A stretch of DNA of 64,000 nt from Pogostemon cablin (lineage: Eukaryota > Streptophyta > Magnoliopsida > Lamiales > Lamiaceae), in assembly GCA_023678885.1 (NCBI GenBank), contig CM042998.1, forward strand, positions 4,715,820 to 4,779,819, in the 5' to 3' direction. Position numbers and translations under genes: made by a program. The notes under the pieces were generated by a model. The model saw only the letters and a program-made list of their open reading frames with translations, made no database searches and was not told where the DNA came from. Shown here in pieces: positions 26,599 to 40,395 of the stretch. Position 1 is the first letter of the stretch; each line of letters opens with the position of its first letter.

Positions 26599-29500
26599 AG
26601 TAGTGATTTTTCTCGATGCCGTTGTGGCTTGGTGTGCTGCAATTATTGTACCCATGGAAATCCCTGGCGTCAATCCTGCTGCAAGGAAACCCGTTGCTGG
26701 AGTAATCAATCCTGTCGAGAAAATACTCGTCGCTAAGGGCTCTAATCGTCTTCCATCATCTATTTTACTTGGAAAATCACCGTTTGAACTTCTATACTCC
26801 TCCAAATTATAGTAACTTTCATCCTTTTGGTTGTCATGTTTATCCTTGTTTACGGAGCTATGCAGACACGAAGTTTTCTCACCGGAGTCGTCCATGCATA
26901 AGTTTTCTCAACGGAGTCGTCCATTCATATTTATTGGATATAGCTCATCTCACAAGGGTTATTTGTGCCTTGATCCAACTCTATTCTGCATTTTTATATC
27001 TCGTCATGCTCAGTTCAATGAGACTTGATTTTCATATGTCTCTCATAAACCTTCGCCGAATATAACAGACATTTCTGAATTTTTTTAGCCAACCTCACTA
27101 GCCCAAATAAATGCTTATGCACCCACTCCCACCAGCCCGTCAACATCTATATCTTCTCGTTCTATTTGCCACCTGAACCTCTTCAATAACTTGTCATTGA
27201 ACCTATAGACCATCCACCTAATGAGAATGTCAACCCTTTACAATAAGTAGAGAATCTCTAGCATGTGGCCCCACAACCACCAATCCCTTCTCACCCAATG
27301 CAAACTCGCTTTCGTTCAGGTATATTCAAGCCCTGTCACATTGCTGATATAGCTTCTTCTTCTTTATTTCAGGTAGGGGTGGGCGTAGTTCGGTATACCG
27401 ATATTTCGGTATAGGAAAATAGTATACCTTCTACTTCGGTATACCGTATACCGTATCATACCTAAAATATCGGTATATATTGTCCTATTAGATAGTTTGT
27501 TATGTCATTATGCACCTAAAATTCATTAAATCTAACTAAAAATTATACTAAAAAAGTGAAAGATAGCTATTAAACAAATTTTAATAGATAACAAATTCAT
27601 AATAATAAAAATATACGACAATTCACAAACTACCATATTAAATAAGAGTGAGTCTCATGTAAATCGGGTTTACATGTAAACCCTGTTTTTTAAATTTACT
27701 CTTTAGTATATAAAAAATTACTCTTTGAAGAGTAATGATTTTTATATAGAAGAGTACTAATTAATGTCTATAAGAAGTAATTTTTTATGTACTAAAAAAT
27801 AATCGATAAACAATGATTTACAAGAATTTGAAGAGTAATTTTTTAATTTAGGAGAATAACAATTTATGTGCTAAAGAGTAATTTCTTATATACTAAAGAG
27901 TAATAGAGTTTACATAATTAAACGTAAATTCGGTTTACATAAGGGTATGTCATTAAATAAATAGTACCCAAGAGATCTACACAAGAACCATATGAAACTT
28001 ATATTAAAATCAACACTTTTAAATTTTCATATAGAATAGAACTACATAATTAAAAAGAAGTACAAGATATCATGAAAGTCAATCAACTTTATCACCCATT
28101 TATAATTATGAAATTTACAGTAAGATTTTAAATTTAATCTTTTAATTAAATAGTGTATATACATAATTTAATTAAAAATTATAAAATATAAATAATAATT
28201 ATAATTGCATATATCATGTAGTATGGTATACCGTATCATATTACCTAAAAATTGAATATTTTACGGTATTTCGGTATATACCAAAATACCGCGATATTGA
28301 TAATTTATATACCTTTATCATACCAAAAATTTCAATACGGTATCATACCTTACCAAAAATTTCGGCATACCTAAAATTTCGATAAAATCGATATTTTTCG
28401 ATATGATAAGGGCGGTATACCGAAATTTTGGTATTTTTCCACCGCCCTAATTTCAGGCTCTTCAAGTATCAACAGTTCCTTAAGGTTTTAAAAGTGCCAT
28501 CAAACACCCTCAATGGGTGGCTGCTATGGATGAGGAGATGGATGTGTTACGGAAAAATTTTACGTGAGTTCTTGTCCCTCGTCCGCAAGATACAAATATT
28601 GTAGGTTCAAAATGGGTTTCTCAGACAAAATTCTTATTAGATGGATCCATTGATCGTCACAAAGCTCATCTAGTGGCTCAAGGATTCACTCGAGTGTCGA
28701 GCCTCGATTACAGTCATACTTTTAGTCCTGTTGTCAAAGCATCCACTGTTCGTATCATTCTTTCCCTTGCTGTAATGTACGACTGGCTGTTGCACCAGTT
28801 TGATGTTTAAAATGCCTTTCTCAATGATGTTCTCTTGAAAGCAATCTATATGGAGCAACCTCCAGGATATATAGACCTTACGCAGCCTGATCACGTATGT
28901 CTTCTATAAAAGTCTATTTATGGGCTCAAGCAAGCTCCACGTGCTTGGTATAAAAAAAACTATATGCTTTTCTTATTCAAATTGGCTTCAAGGACAGCAG
29001 TTCTGATACTTCTTTATTTATCTATTGAAAAGACTCATTAATTTTATTCTTACTGGTATATGTGGGTGACATTGTCCTCATTGAAAATTCTTTTGTTCTG
29101 CTCAAAAGCTTTATCAGCCATCTTCATCGTGAGTTTGCAATCAAAGATCTTGGCAAACTCTCGTACTTTCTCGGGTTGGAAGTAACATATACTCAAAGTG
29201 GCTTATTTCTCACTCAAGGAAAATATGCACTAGACATCCTTCATCGTTTTGACATGTTTGGTTGCAAGCCTATTGCAACACCTTTAGCACCGGGTGATTC
29301 ATTTACTCATGATGGCTCTTCCTTCCTGGATGTCACAAAGTATCGTTCATTGCTTGGAGCTCTACAGTATCTCACCATTACCCGACCATATATTAGCTTC
29401 GCCAGTAAATCACTCAAGTCAATTCCTACAAGCTCCAACAGATGTTCATTTTCAAGATGCAAAAAGAGTTCTTCGTTACATTAAAGGTTCACTTTCTTTT

Positions 29501-30013
29501 GGAATCTCTTTCACTCCAGGACCTAGTTGCCCCACCTTAATAAGTTATTTCGATGCGGATTGGGCTCGATGCATGGACACTCCGCATTCTACTTATGGTT
29601 ATGCCATATTTTTTGGAGAAAATCTAATCTCTTGAAGTGCTCAAAAATAACCCACAGTTGCTCGCTCTAGTACTGAGTCTGAGTATCGTGTCATGGCTAG
29701 CACTGCGTCTAAGATTATTTGGGTTACTCACCTCCTAAGAGATCTCGGTGTTCAATTACCATCCCTTTATTGTGATAATAACAGCGCTATCTTTCTGAGT
29801 CAAAATCCTATTGCCCCCAAAAGAGCAAACACATTGACATAGATTATCATTTTGTACGTGAACTAGTTACTTTGGGACGACTACAAACCACATATTATCC
29901 ATCGTCTCTTCAAATTGCTGATATATTCACAAAAAGTCTACCCCACTCACAATTCATCTTATTACGATTCAAGCTTCGTGTTAGTGCTCACCCCACGTCG
30001 CCCTTGAAAGGGT
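26599..30013 (+). pseudogene. Decayed Ty1/Copia polyprotein (second array copy)
   Basis: Same fragmentary integrase, reverse transcriptase and RNase H remnants as 11402-14816, with the same stops. I noticed one coding-region base change: the base at 28826 is A where the base at 13629 is G. The lesions therefore predate duplication. It is interrupted by the hAT-like element at 27374-28449. Confidence 0.9.
27374..28449. mobile_element. hAT-like non-autonomous element (second array copy)
   Basis: Same ends, the same 1076-bp length and the same flanking ATTTCAGG duplications as the element at 12177-13252. It was therefore present before the 15-kb unit was duplicated. A nested MITE lies at 27648-27947. 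Confidence 0.85.
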
Positions 30014-31435
30014 ATTAGAGATAATCTCCACCAAATATGTAATTGATAATCAATCTCCACGGAATATGTAATTTTATTCCTTATTTGTTGATATTGCAAA
30101 GATACATTAAGAATTCTCTTTATTTTACAAAAATAACTTAGCTCGAGGAGAAAGACAGCGAGCCTTTGAGGTGAACATGGTTTCTTGTCGCGTTAAGCTT
30201 TGGATTAACTTTTTTTTTCATCATATTTGTTCATATTTAAACGATTTAGCAGAAGCGTGCATCTCCACAAAACGAAGTAAAGTGTTTTCAATACACAAAA
30301 TATTTTATTTTTCTCTTTAGTGGTGTTATCAATGCACTCCATTTTTTTTTTATTTAATGTCAAGGAGCGTATTTTCATTGTTGGTCGCTTTCACGCATGA
30401 TAAACAAAACAAAATGGGAGTCGTTTCATGTAAAGTGATGCTAAGTTGATATATTTATAACCATTCATTTTTATAATATACTCCATATACTAATATTTTA
30501 TTTTTTATTTTACAAAATTTTTACTTGTTTGAGTGGAGCACACTGATCACATCACAATTTTCACCAATCATGTGAATATTCTAACTTAAAATAAAATTGT
30601 TTAAATTAAATTTAGTCCAATTTTATATCCAACCGTATATTTAGTTTATAAAAATATAATTGATCTTATTCAGTTAACATATTGATATGTAAAATATATT
30701 ATAAAAATATAATTGATCTTATTATGTAGCTGTGATGAAAGTTTTTGGGAGAGAGAATACATTGCGTTGAAAACGCTTTCATTGGTCATCTAGGAATGTT
30801 TCCGGTATAGGACGAAAGAGTTTTCAATGGAAAAAAACGCTTTCATTGGTCATCTAGGAATGTTTCAGTTTTTTTAAATTCTAGCAAGTTAATACATAGT
30901 TTGAACCTAGCATCTAAGAATTATAAGTGAATACGCCTTGGATGTATTGAATTTATCAATTAAAAATTTTATGTAGGTAGATTTACACCAAAGCAAATTT
31001 ACAATTTAATAAAATATTTATACTCCCCAAATATTTAAAGGAAGTAAAGGATATTTCTATATATTAATAAAATATTGATATTTATTACTTAAATTTCTTG
31101 ATATTAAATCAATTTAAGTAGATGTAGAATTTACAACTTAATTGAAGACTTATATATACTTATATTTGGTTAATAATCCAACATATCAGTAACTGATTTC
31201 AACGGCACAATAAGCAAAGATATTAACATGCATACATTGAGCACATTCTTGGTATTTTCACAGCAGTTAAAAGTTTATAGGAACAGTTAAAAGTTTATAG
31301 GAACAGATTTGTTCATCCCCTTCAGCTTCTAGTCCTTTCATTCGAGTCGTTTCTCATCAATAGTTGTTCTGGCCATGTTCTTCTCAAAATAAAGTTCGCC
31401 GCATCGGTTCACTATCATTTCCTTAGTAGCCTGAA

Positions 31436-31603
31436 ATGTTGACGCCATCTCAACCCGCCGCCTCAACTGTCGCCGGCAAACCCGCCGCCTCAACTGTCGC
31501 CGCCGTTTGCCATCGCCTCGCCGTCATTCTCGCAGCTTCAATGCTCAATTTCGCATTCGCAATCTCAACTTCAATACTCGCCTCTTTCGCCTACATGGAG
31601 TAA
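31436..31603 (+). CDS. Small ORF, 55 aa (array copy 3)
   Basis: The frame is open as in the other copies. One base change (CGC GTC to CGC CTC) replaces a Val by Leu near residue 28. Function unknown. Confidence 0.25.
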   Translation: MLTPSQPAASTVAGKPAASTVAAVCHRLAVILAASMLNFAFAISTSILASFAYME

Positions 31604-31867
31604 TATATATTAGGGATTAAATTAATTGAAGACTGTATGTTAGATTTAATGATGATATATACGTCTTATACCCGATGATAGTTTTTATAATTTTATTTTA
31701 ATATATATTATTATTATATTATGATATCATTATTCTATATCTACAAAAATATTTTATAATTTTTTATTCAATTAATCACTTAAAAAAAATCAAATATTAG
31801 TTTTTCATAATTAATTTAAAAAGTGAAAAATGGTCTCACGTGAGACGGTCTCACACAAGACCTACCC

Positions 31868-32128
31868 TTCTATAGGCAAAGACTTGTGTGAGACCGTCTC
31901 ACGTAAGCCCTTACGTGAAACGGCCAAAAAGTGACCACTTTTATACAGAAAGTAATAATAAATTCATGAAAAGTGATGATGTTATTTCATGACCAATTTA
32001 TAGTATAAATAAAAAGTGATAATATTTTATAGTGAAAGTGATAACGTTTTATACCGAAAGTGGTAATTATTTTAAAAAGTGAAAAATTATCTCAAGTGAA
32101 ACGATCTCACGCAAGACCTAACCCTATT
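31868..32128. mobile_element. MITE, GTGTGAGACCGTCTCAC family (copy 3)
   Basis: Third-unit counterpart of the element at 1503-1763. Confidence 0.6.
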
Positions 32129-33179
32129 TTATGTTCCTATATAACAATTATATAGATAAATATTTTATTAAGACAAATCATATAAACTCATGTTATACTT
32201 AAAAAGAATTTAAATTAAATTAATTTTATGTTTAATAAGAAATACTTCAAACATAGTATGAATTAATTTGATGTAAAAATAAAATAAATTAATCTGATGT
32301 ATTATTTGTTATGAATAAATTTTAAATTTAAAAAAAAAGAATTTAAAGATTCAAACATAAAATAAAGTGATAATATTTTTAATAAAAAGTTATTTCTATT
32401 TAAAGAATAGTGATATCCGTATAATCGAATTATTTTACGAACAATATTAACCGAAAAAATAAATAGTGATAATATTTTTAATAAAAAGTGATACATGATA
32501 CACAAAAGGTGATAGTCGTATAGTTAAATTATTTTATAAACTATTCGTAGAATAAATAAAATGTGATAATATTTTTAATTTAAAATGATACCCGATTAAA
32601 ATAAAATGATACGGAGTAATAGAATAGTTGAACTATCTGAAAAATAATTACTAATAATATTATTATTATTGAATAATTAATAATAATAAAATAATAGATA
32701 ATAATTTTTATAAAAAGTAAAAAATAATTGACTTTGAATATAGTTTCGTAATTTGCGTTGATAGCATGACGTAGGCATCTAATCTAATTACTTAAACCCA
32801 AGGCCCCTTGTTTTTTCTTTAATTTATTTTATTTTTATTCTTTTTTTATTGATTTAAAAAAGGTTATAAATTTATTATTGCGTTATTAAAATGTAAAAAA
32901 AAAAAAATTTGGTAACCTGTCGATGAATGCCAGCAGAATTTTATACAATGATAAAATCCGTTAATAAAAATTATCATTATTATTAGTTTTAAATTTAATT
33001 GCTCCTCAAAGTCTAGAGCTATATCAATAAATGACAATATACACAAGTTGAACGGATCATTAAAATTTAAAAATAAAGCTAGTCTAGTGAGACTCAGTGT
33101 ATGTGTTTATAAAATTACTTTTGTAGTATAAAAATTAATTTTTTAGAGATTAATTATTATTACTCTTATAAAAATGGGT

Positions 33180-33415
33180 AAATTTTGTGTGAGGCCGTCT
33201 TACGTGAGACCATTTTTATACTTTTTAAAATAATTATCACTTTCACTTATAAAATTTTATCACTTTCGCTATAAAATATTATCAACTTTTCATTTATATT
33301 ATAAATTGTTCATAAAATAACATTATCACTTTTCATTAATTTTTTATCATTCTTCAGTATAAAAATTATCATTTTCTGTCGTGAGACGGTCCCACACAAA
33401 TATTTGCCTATAAAA
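33180..33415. mobile_element. MITE, same family (copy 3)
   Basis: Third-unit counterpart of the element at 2815-3050. Confidence 0.6.
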
Positions 33416-33534
33416 ATTTAAAAAATACTATTTTTTATTTGAAAGAATAATAGTTAATCTCTTAGGAAAAAAAAGGTAAATTTTCAATCATAAATTGAGA
33501 TCTATAGGCAAACTTGATTCTCACTAGTATTTGC

Positions 33535-33542
<8 letters not shown>

Positions 33543-33602
<60 letters not shown>
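33543..33602. repeat. (TA)n microsatellite (copy 3)
   Basis: About 59 bp of pure TA after a shorter A run than in the other copies. Confidence 0.95.
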
Positions 33603-33604
<2 letters not shown>

Positions 33605-34102
33605 TAATACCATATCCTACTGAATTTTAGACAAAACGGGTTATTAATTATCGGTCTAGATAATAAAATTTAAATATTCTAAATTAAAATTTTGAAATAA
33701 ATAGTATAAAATAAGATTTCAAATGAATATATTGTGTGTATAAATATGTGAATATAATGTTTACTACAAATTATACAAGTCATTAAATTATATTGTATAA
33801 TGTATACATTAGAGTGTAACAACCTAACAAGAAAAAACTTGCCAACTTGGCGCTAAATCTTGCTCAATGGAAAACTGAAGTTAGTCTGATATGATCACCT
33901 AAGCAGGAGTTACTATTTGTAACAGTAATGGGGCTGGCTGATATTGTAGGTTGTTGGTAATTGTTTTAATTATCAGAGGAAGTGACATACTAAATTATTT
34001 GAATTGCTAATTTATTTACCTATCATAACATGTAGTTATGCCATAGAGGAAATGATGTTTAAGTTACCAGTTTCTACATTATTATGTACAAATAAAACAA
34101 AT

Positions 34103-37100
34103 TTACCCTTTTTGAAGGAGTGCTAATTCAGTTTCCTTTGCAGTGTTTTCAACTGCTATCCACCATCCTTCATCATCTTCACATGTTTCCTCCTGTTCAA
34201 ACAACTCCAACTTATACACCCACCATGTAGAAGCTATGTAAATGGAAGTATTAAACTTAAGTAGGGAAATTAGGGAAGTTAACCATCTGAGTAAGATCCA
34301 GTGATTTCTGTATCTTTTCCACCTCTTCTGCAACTTTTATGGCTTCTTGCCACCAGTAGCTGTCCACTAATCTCTCGTCGCCTGCAGGATCAATGTGCCC
34401 CGGATCCTCACTTTCTCCATAACGATTAGAGACAAAATAATTATCAGGAATGACTTCATCAGGGACTGAACGAAGTGGAGATCGATAGCCTGGTAGATCC
34501 AAGTTAATCGTACCACATTTAAAGATATTGAGAAAATGATAATAGAGGATACTTCACCTCTGCAATCGGGATCATGACACTTTTGATAATAAGCACCCCT
34601 CCTCAGGTCAACCACATAAATAACTGAAATAAGTATTCACCACCTTGTTATTCTACACAAGTGTATCTTAATGCTCCAGTGGACAATAATATATGGAGTA
34701 TGGAAATTATATTTGGTAAGTGTACGTATATACCGTGATTGCTTTTATGTTCTCTGCCAATTCTCTCACAATATCTGTTTCTTGACATGCTATAAACCAT
34801 TAGTTCATATTCTGAGAACCAGTACCAGCTTCGAATTTTTCCTGTAAGCAAAGCACCGTCAGAAAATTGTAAGCATTATAACAAATAAGAGGAAACTCTT
34901 ACGATAAAAGACCAAGCAGCAGAATGACATAGCAAACTCTTCATGCTACAGAAATTATATTGTTCAACCATTGCATCACCTGGTACATTTCCTGTAGAGG
35001 CAATGGCTTCGACAAACGAATCCAAAGCTGGAAATGGTGATTTTCCCATCAAGTAAGTTCTCGAAGCATCACTCGTGCAGGAATCCAAATCAAATTTTAT
35101 GGGGCCACCATAATGTTTCTGGATATCACTGGCATTCTGCTATAACGAGAATTTTGAGAATCTGAACAGTATAGTGTGTGCATGCATGATTGTGTGTGAG
35201 AGATAGGGAGGAGCAAACAGGATCCAAGAAGGCTAAACCTCAGAAGAATTACCTCAGTTTCAAAGTGCAATGCCTTTACACAGTCTAAATCCATTTTGCA
35301 AATTAGAAGTTTGTCACAATCAGCATCCATGTTGCAAATCAAGGAGGCCATAAAAATTTCTTCTTCACTCTGCCACATTAATTTCAAATCCTTACATTGT
35401 AACTATAATGTACTTGAGGAATCACCCAATTGATACACTATACAGATTAAACATTTCTTGATAAGAGTATGACAATTATTTATTTCATGGTTCTAGAAGT
35501 TCACTGATCAATCTGCAGCACTTACAGTGTGCATACGGAGACCATAACCAGAATAATTAATTCTGAAGACTCCAAGTTAACATCTTTCATGTTATCAAAA
35601 AAATAAAAAGCACACATTTGAATGTAACATTGTTGCAAGGATTTGCCAACTAACATAGCACATGCAGAAACACAGGCAAATTGCTAATGTAATTGTGACA
35701 TTTGAATGCTAAATTGAACAGAAACTTAAAGGAAATACGCTCCTTAGTCCTTACCATGTCCGTACATTTAAAACGACCACTTGGTAGAAGGACAGAGGTC
35801 TTCCCTGCTTTTGACGAAAATGGTAGTCGAAAGCAACGATTTCTGGAATATACAGCAGTATCCACAAAAAAATGGCAATTACTATCAGCAGAATTTGAAC
35901 CCTTGGAAACTATTAGCTTCTCATAATTTTTATCCTTTTCTCTGTAACTCTGAATGCGAGAACATATCTGGCCATAAGACATGCAGAAGTACGATAGTTT
36001 TAATGGTGAAGACATCAATATCAATGAGATCTCTAAAGATGCCTTATTCCTAAAACATTAGAAGATGAAGATATGATCATTCCAAATTTAGCATAATGAA
36101 ATCTTACAACATAAGAACAGAACAGCATATGTTCTAAACGAGTAATATCACATACTGCCACATCTTCATTAATTTTATCCTCAACATACCTCAGCAACAA
36201 ATGCACCAGCATGAGAGTTGTCTTTGAATGCAGTCTTTGGCAAGCGAATGATTAAATGGCGAGAAAACTTATCTATAAACAAACAAGGAAAATTATTTGA
36301 AAAGATACTGCATTAATACAGTTCTTATGTGAAGGATCAATACTCAAGTCAGCACTCTGTATGAGTGTGTGTATAGATAACAGAATATATAACTGTTGAA
36401 CAGACAGATGCAAATAGCAACTTTCCGATGTTGATTTTTAATGAAATGAAAAAATATGGATTATTATATACCTTCAGTTGATGAGTCGAGCTCTACAACT
36501 AAATCTTCAGTTCCCTCGATAGAATATTTTTCAAGTAGCGAATCAAACCATTTCATCTGCATTTCTATCAGCATTTTCTCTCTTACTGAACTCCAAATCA
36601 AAGTAGAGGTGACATGGCAGACCCTAAAGTAGACAATCATCAAGATGCATGGAAGAAAGCTTTCACAATCCCCTTTACTATTTACAATCTTATAACAATA
36701 AAAATAAATTACTGATCCTTTTAACTCTTATTATCATCACAAGTAGTATGCCTTAAATCCACACAGTTACAACTAGCACCATAATCTGAAAGGCAGAAGT
36801 AAACTACCTCTTGTATTACTTCATAATGGTGGCGAAATTTCGAATTCATCTCTTTATACCTATATAAACAAATAGGCACAGACACAATTCAGATGGGGTG
36901 GGGGGTTGCACATTTCCATCTACATAAAAGATCAAACAAAATAGTAAAAATGTCACCTTCGCCAAAACTCATTATAAGTAGAAACAAGAAACCTCCTTTG
37001 ACCAATCATATGATCTTGGTAACTAAAAACACGTGTGTTAATGTGCTTTTTCGAGAATTTCATTGCTTCATCTTGCTTTGGAAATGTACTCCAGATAGAT

Positions 37101-37607
37101 TCCCTGAAACAAACATCATACACGATTTTGCAATCAGCAATAACAAGTATTACCAAAATATTTTATTTGAGTACCTTAATTTTTGTTGTTCGGCGAGATC
37201 AACACGAATTTCACGCAACAATCTCAGCAAACGAGCTGGCCTTTTCGGAGGAACTCCATGTGGAGAACCGTAAAATAATACTGGAGAAAATTGTTTACCA
37301 ATTTTTGACACGCTCTTATTTTCAGAAATCGTGGATACTTGTAATTTTGGTGAATCTTGCTTCAATTTTCGCTTCTCTTTGCGTTTTTCTCTGACAGCGG
37401 ATTCTGAAATTGAACGATTGAAAGTTGATAGTTCGAAATTAAGTCCACCAGAAACACAAATTCAACAATGTATTCATACATTACCGGAATTAAGATGATA
37501 AATCTTCATGAAAGGGAAAAAAATACAGGAAAAGTATGGGGAGAGACATTACGCGGAGGAGATATTCCACATTTGAAGCACTGGAACAAACGGTCAACAT
37601 CATCCAT
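34103..37607 (-). pseudogene. PRIMPOL: PrimPol copy 3, disrupted by a 23-bp exon deletion
   Basis: The gene structure is as in the other copies: exons 37607-37553, 37403-37175, 37103-36957, 36859-36808, 36623-36472, 36272-36190, 35967-35755, 35369-35253, 35136-34980, 34841-34734, 34623-34558, 34489-34284, 34192-34103. Exon 5 is 152 nt instead of 175. The missing 23 bp create an in-frame TGA at 36545-36543 directly after Val187. The predicted product keeps motif I (D170, E172) but loses motif II, motif III, the zinc motif and the C-terminus, so it cannot be an active primase. The TGA lies far upstream of the last exon junction, so decay of the mRNA is expected. Residue 138 is Tyr here and Cys in copies 1 and 2. 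The downstream exons are undamaged, which indicates a recent lesion. Confidence 0.93.
36543..36548 (-). other. Deletion breakpoint and premature stop in PrimPol copy 3
   Basis: Copies 1 and 2 read GAATCAAAGATGACC ... GAGATCAACC here; copy 3 reads GAATCAAACC. ATCAA occurs at both edges of the lost segment, consistent with slippage or microhomology-mediated loss. Confidence 0.95.
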
Positions 37608-37849
37608 GTTGGTTTTTAATTTCCGGCAGAGATTGTTGTTGATTCCCGGCGGCGCGTGGTGGTGGTCGAAAAGTGGTGAGCTATCTGGTGGTAGTATTAG
37701 GCGGGAGAGAGAATTTTTCAATTTATTTAGGCTCTTATAATTTTTCTTTACGCCAGAACAGTTTTGCTGCTGCCAGATAATGATAAAGAGGTGTCCACGG
37801 GACAATTCGTGCTATTGAATTGTTTATTATCGACACAGTAATAACACGA

Positions 37850-39550
37850 CATGATAAAGAGTAATTACAAATCCAAACACATCACAATAAGGATTTGCTC
37901 TAACACAATACGAAATGGTAGGTTAAAAAACTCTTGACTTCCAATAAGAAGATAAGTTTGTAGATTTATATTTTCAAATTTCAATAATGAGATTTGCAAT
38001 AATTTATAAACTAATGAAGCATCTAATTAATATTTAAATAAAAAAGTAAATGCAAATTCATGAGTTATAATAATAATTATGAATGGAGGCTTTAAATTGA
38101 AAGGGTTATCCTATTATGTGACCGTTATAATTATGAGTGAGCCTCTTGTGCGCAGGGGTAGTTCTGGGGCGGTGCTGGCAGTGATGCCGCACAGGGCCCA
38201 TTTCGGCGAGGGTCTCGAATTTTTTTTTTTATATATTTATATATATAAATTACTTTTATGTATATTTTAGCCCAATACCTTTATTGCATTTGTTGCCAAC
38301 TCAAATGGTAACCCTTTACCTTTCTAAGCGGAAGGCCCCGTGGTCGACTCCTGCTAAGGGTGCCTATTTTTGTTGATATATTCTATTAATACTGCAGCAA
38401 CTCAATCTCTTATAATTATTTTATATTATTATTTTTTATTAAAATAATTTATTTTAATAAAAATTGATAACAGATTAAGTCTTAAAAAAATAAAAAATTT
38501 CTTGTAGGACATATTTCTTTTCTTAATTTGATGGAGTAAATTAATTAACATATACTGTATTGTAATTCCTTTTATTATTAATATCTTGATATAGGTGTAT
38601 AAACAATATAATTTTCATTATAATATGATTTTATTATTATTTTCATATATAACTTTAAAAAAAAGTCTATTCAAAATTATTATTACTTTAATAACTTTTT
38701 TTAAAAAATAGTCTATTCGAAATTTTGCATGGGCCCTAAAATCATAGATCCGTGTCTCTTTACAATTTTCGTGCCCCATTAGTACAATTTAAACTTTCCA
38801 GCAATACATGGGTTTAAATAGAATAGGGAGGGGAAGGGTTGTGTTCACATGGGACGCGGACCGTATTCCTAGGAGTGCAGGAGTTTTTGCTTATAACTAT
38901 AATACAATAGATTCTTGAACAAGTTAATAAAAAATAGTGAAATGTATTAAAAAAAATGGATACATAAGCCTTAATTGAGTCCCGAGATTACAAGTGAGAA
39001 TAATCTCACTTTGATATTGAGATTCTTTAATGTATTTTCTCATACCTTTTCTCGTAAATTCATTCATCAATAAAATAATTTTCAATCCTCAAGTGGATGT
39101 AGATCTTTATGATCGAACTACTGTATAAATTCATCCCTCTATAAAAATAATATCCTATTGTTATGCGTACATAAATTTTTATGATCGAATCACTATAAAC
39201 ACTCGTGTTCTATCGTTTAACGTTAATTTAATTCTTGTAGGTAAGTTCTGGAATACAAAGTGCGACTACAGTTGCAGCACCAATCCCACGAGAAAATCTG
39301 TAATTGAAAATGACAAATTAATAGACACTCTGTCCTGTCATATTTCTCTTGTAACTTTATTATATGCCAATTAATACTCCACTATATCTGCCTGCCTCCA
39401 TCTCAATGTATACATATATAAGTTCCAGATTATACATTTGGGCATTTTAATTGGACACTTTTATTGTGGTGGTTGTAATAAAATTATAAAAGCTCACAAT
39501 TTCCTCCATGCATATGTTGTCCATTTATAAAAGTGCTCAGTCAGCTTCCA
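37850..39550. repeat. Diverged right end of array copy 3
   Basis: This stretch aligns to 7508-9196 and 22714-24402, which agree with each other. Copy 3 carries dozens of substitutions and small indels against both, including a longer version of the dispersed repeat near 38850. The rest of copy 3 differs from the other copies at only a handful of sites. It holds a SINE-like sequence at about 38274-38390 and no gene. Confidence 0.85.
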
Positions 39551-39837
39551 TATTTCTTTATTAATTAGAGAACTGTGTTTGTTTGCTTCTCTACTCACTT
39601 TTCAGAGAGGGAGATAGCTGTGTTTTTATTCTCTTGTCTCTTCAGCCATGGAGAGAAGTGTAGGACCATTCTTGATTCTTGGCACTTCTCTAGCACAAGT
39701 ATATACTTGGAACAATCTACAGCAGTATTATTTCATGCTCACATACATCTGATTGATTTGATTCTCAAAGATTTATGCAGAGTGGAAAGTATATATACTT
39801 ATACTAAGAGATACATGATCTGCAGAGTGTATGTAGC
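39551..39837 (+). promoter_or_regulatory. Unique 5' flank of the first DUF21-CBS gene
   Basis: Array homology ends at 39550, and this 287-bp unique segment leads to the ATG at 39838. It is presumably 5' UTR and core promoter. I cannot name a specific element. Any regulatory DNA further upstream would lie inside the array unit. Confidence 0.4.
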
Positions 39838-40025
39838 ATGATGAGAGAGGATGATTATCCATGTTGTGAGACACAATTCTGGAGTTATCTCCTCATATCA
39901 TTACTCCTTATCTTATTTGGAGGTCTCACATCTGGCCTTAGTCTTGGTCTACTTTCTCACTCCAAAGTTGATCTTGAAGTCCTCTTGAAAGCTGGCTTGC
40001 CTAAACACCAGAAAAATGCTGGTTA

Positions 40026-40056
<31 letters not shown>

Positions 40057-40184
40057 GCTGCTTCTTGTGTCTATCTACTCGTCACTTATTCATTTTGATC
40101 AGCAAAAGTCTTGCCTATTGTCAAGAACGAATGCTTTCTCTTATGTACGTTGCTCATCGCCAAGTCCTTGGCAACGGAGGTGGG

Positions 40185-40395
40185 TATTTAATCAAGTCGC
40201 TCTAACACGTCCCCTCACGTGCAGGCGGGTCAATTTGACTCAAGCCTAGCATGTGGAATTTTTTTTTAAATTGGTGGCGGTGAGGTTTGAACCTGAACCT
40301 TCATTTGGTCTTAGCTCTAATACCATATTAAATAATCACCTTATCTAAAAGTTTAAGTTGGTGGAGAGGAGTATCATTTAATATTTAATCAGGTC
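40185..40395. mobile_element. SINE-like insertion in a DUF21 gene intron
   Basis: TATTTAATCAAGTC at 40185 and TATTTAATCAGGTC at 40382 flank the segment like a target-site duplication. The interior (GAGGTTTGAACCTGAACCTT, then CTCTAATACCATATTAAATA) resembles repeats common in plant introns. The insertion lies just inside the donor of exon 2. Confidence 0.5.

Noticed and set aside
39575..39841. 88-codon plus-strand frame ending at the DUF21-CBS start
   Set aside because: It lies in the presumed 5' UTR, stops at the conserved ATG and has no family resemblance.
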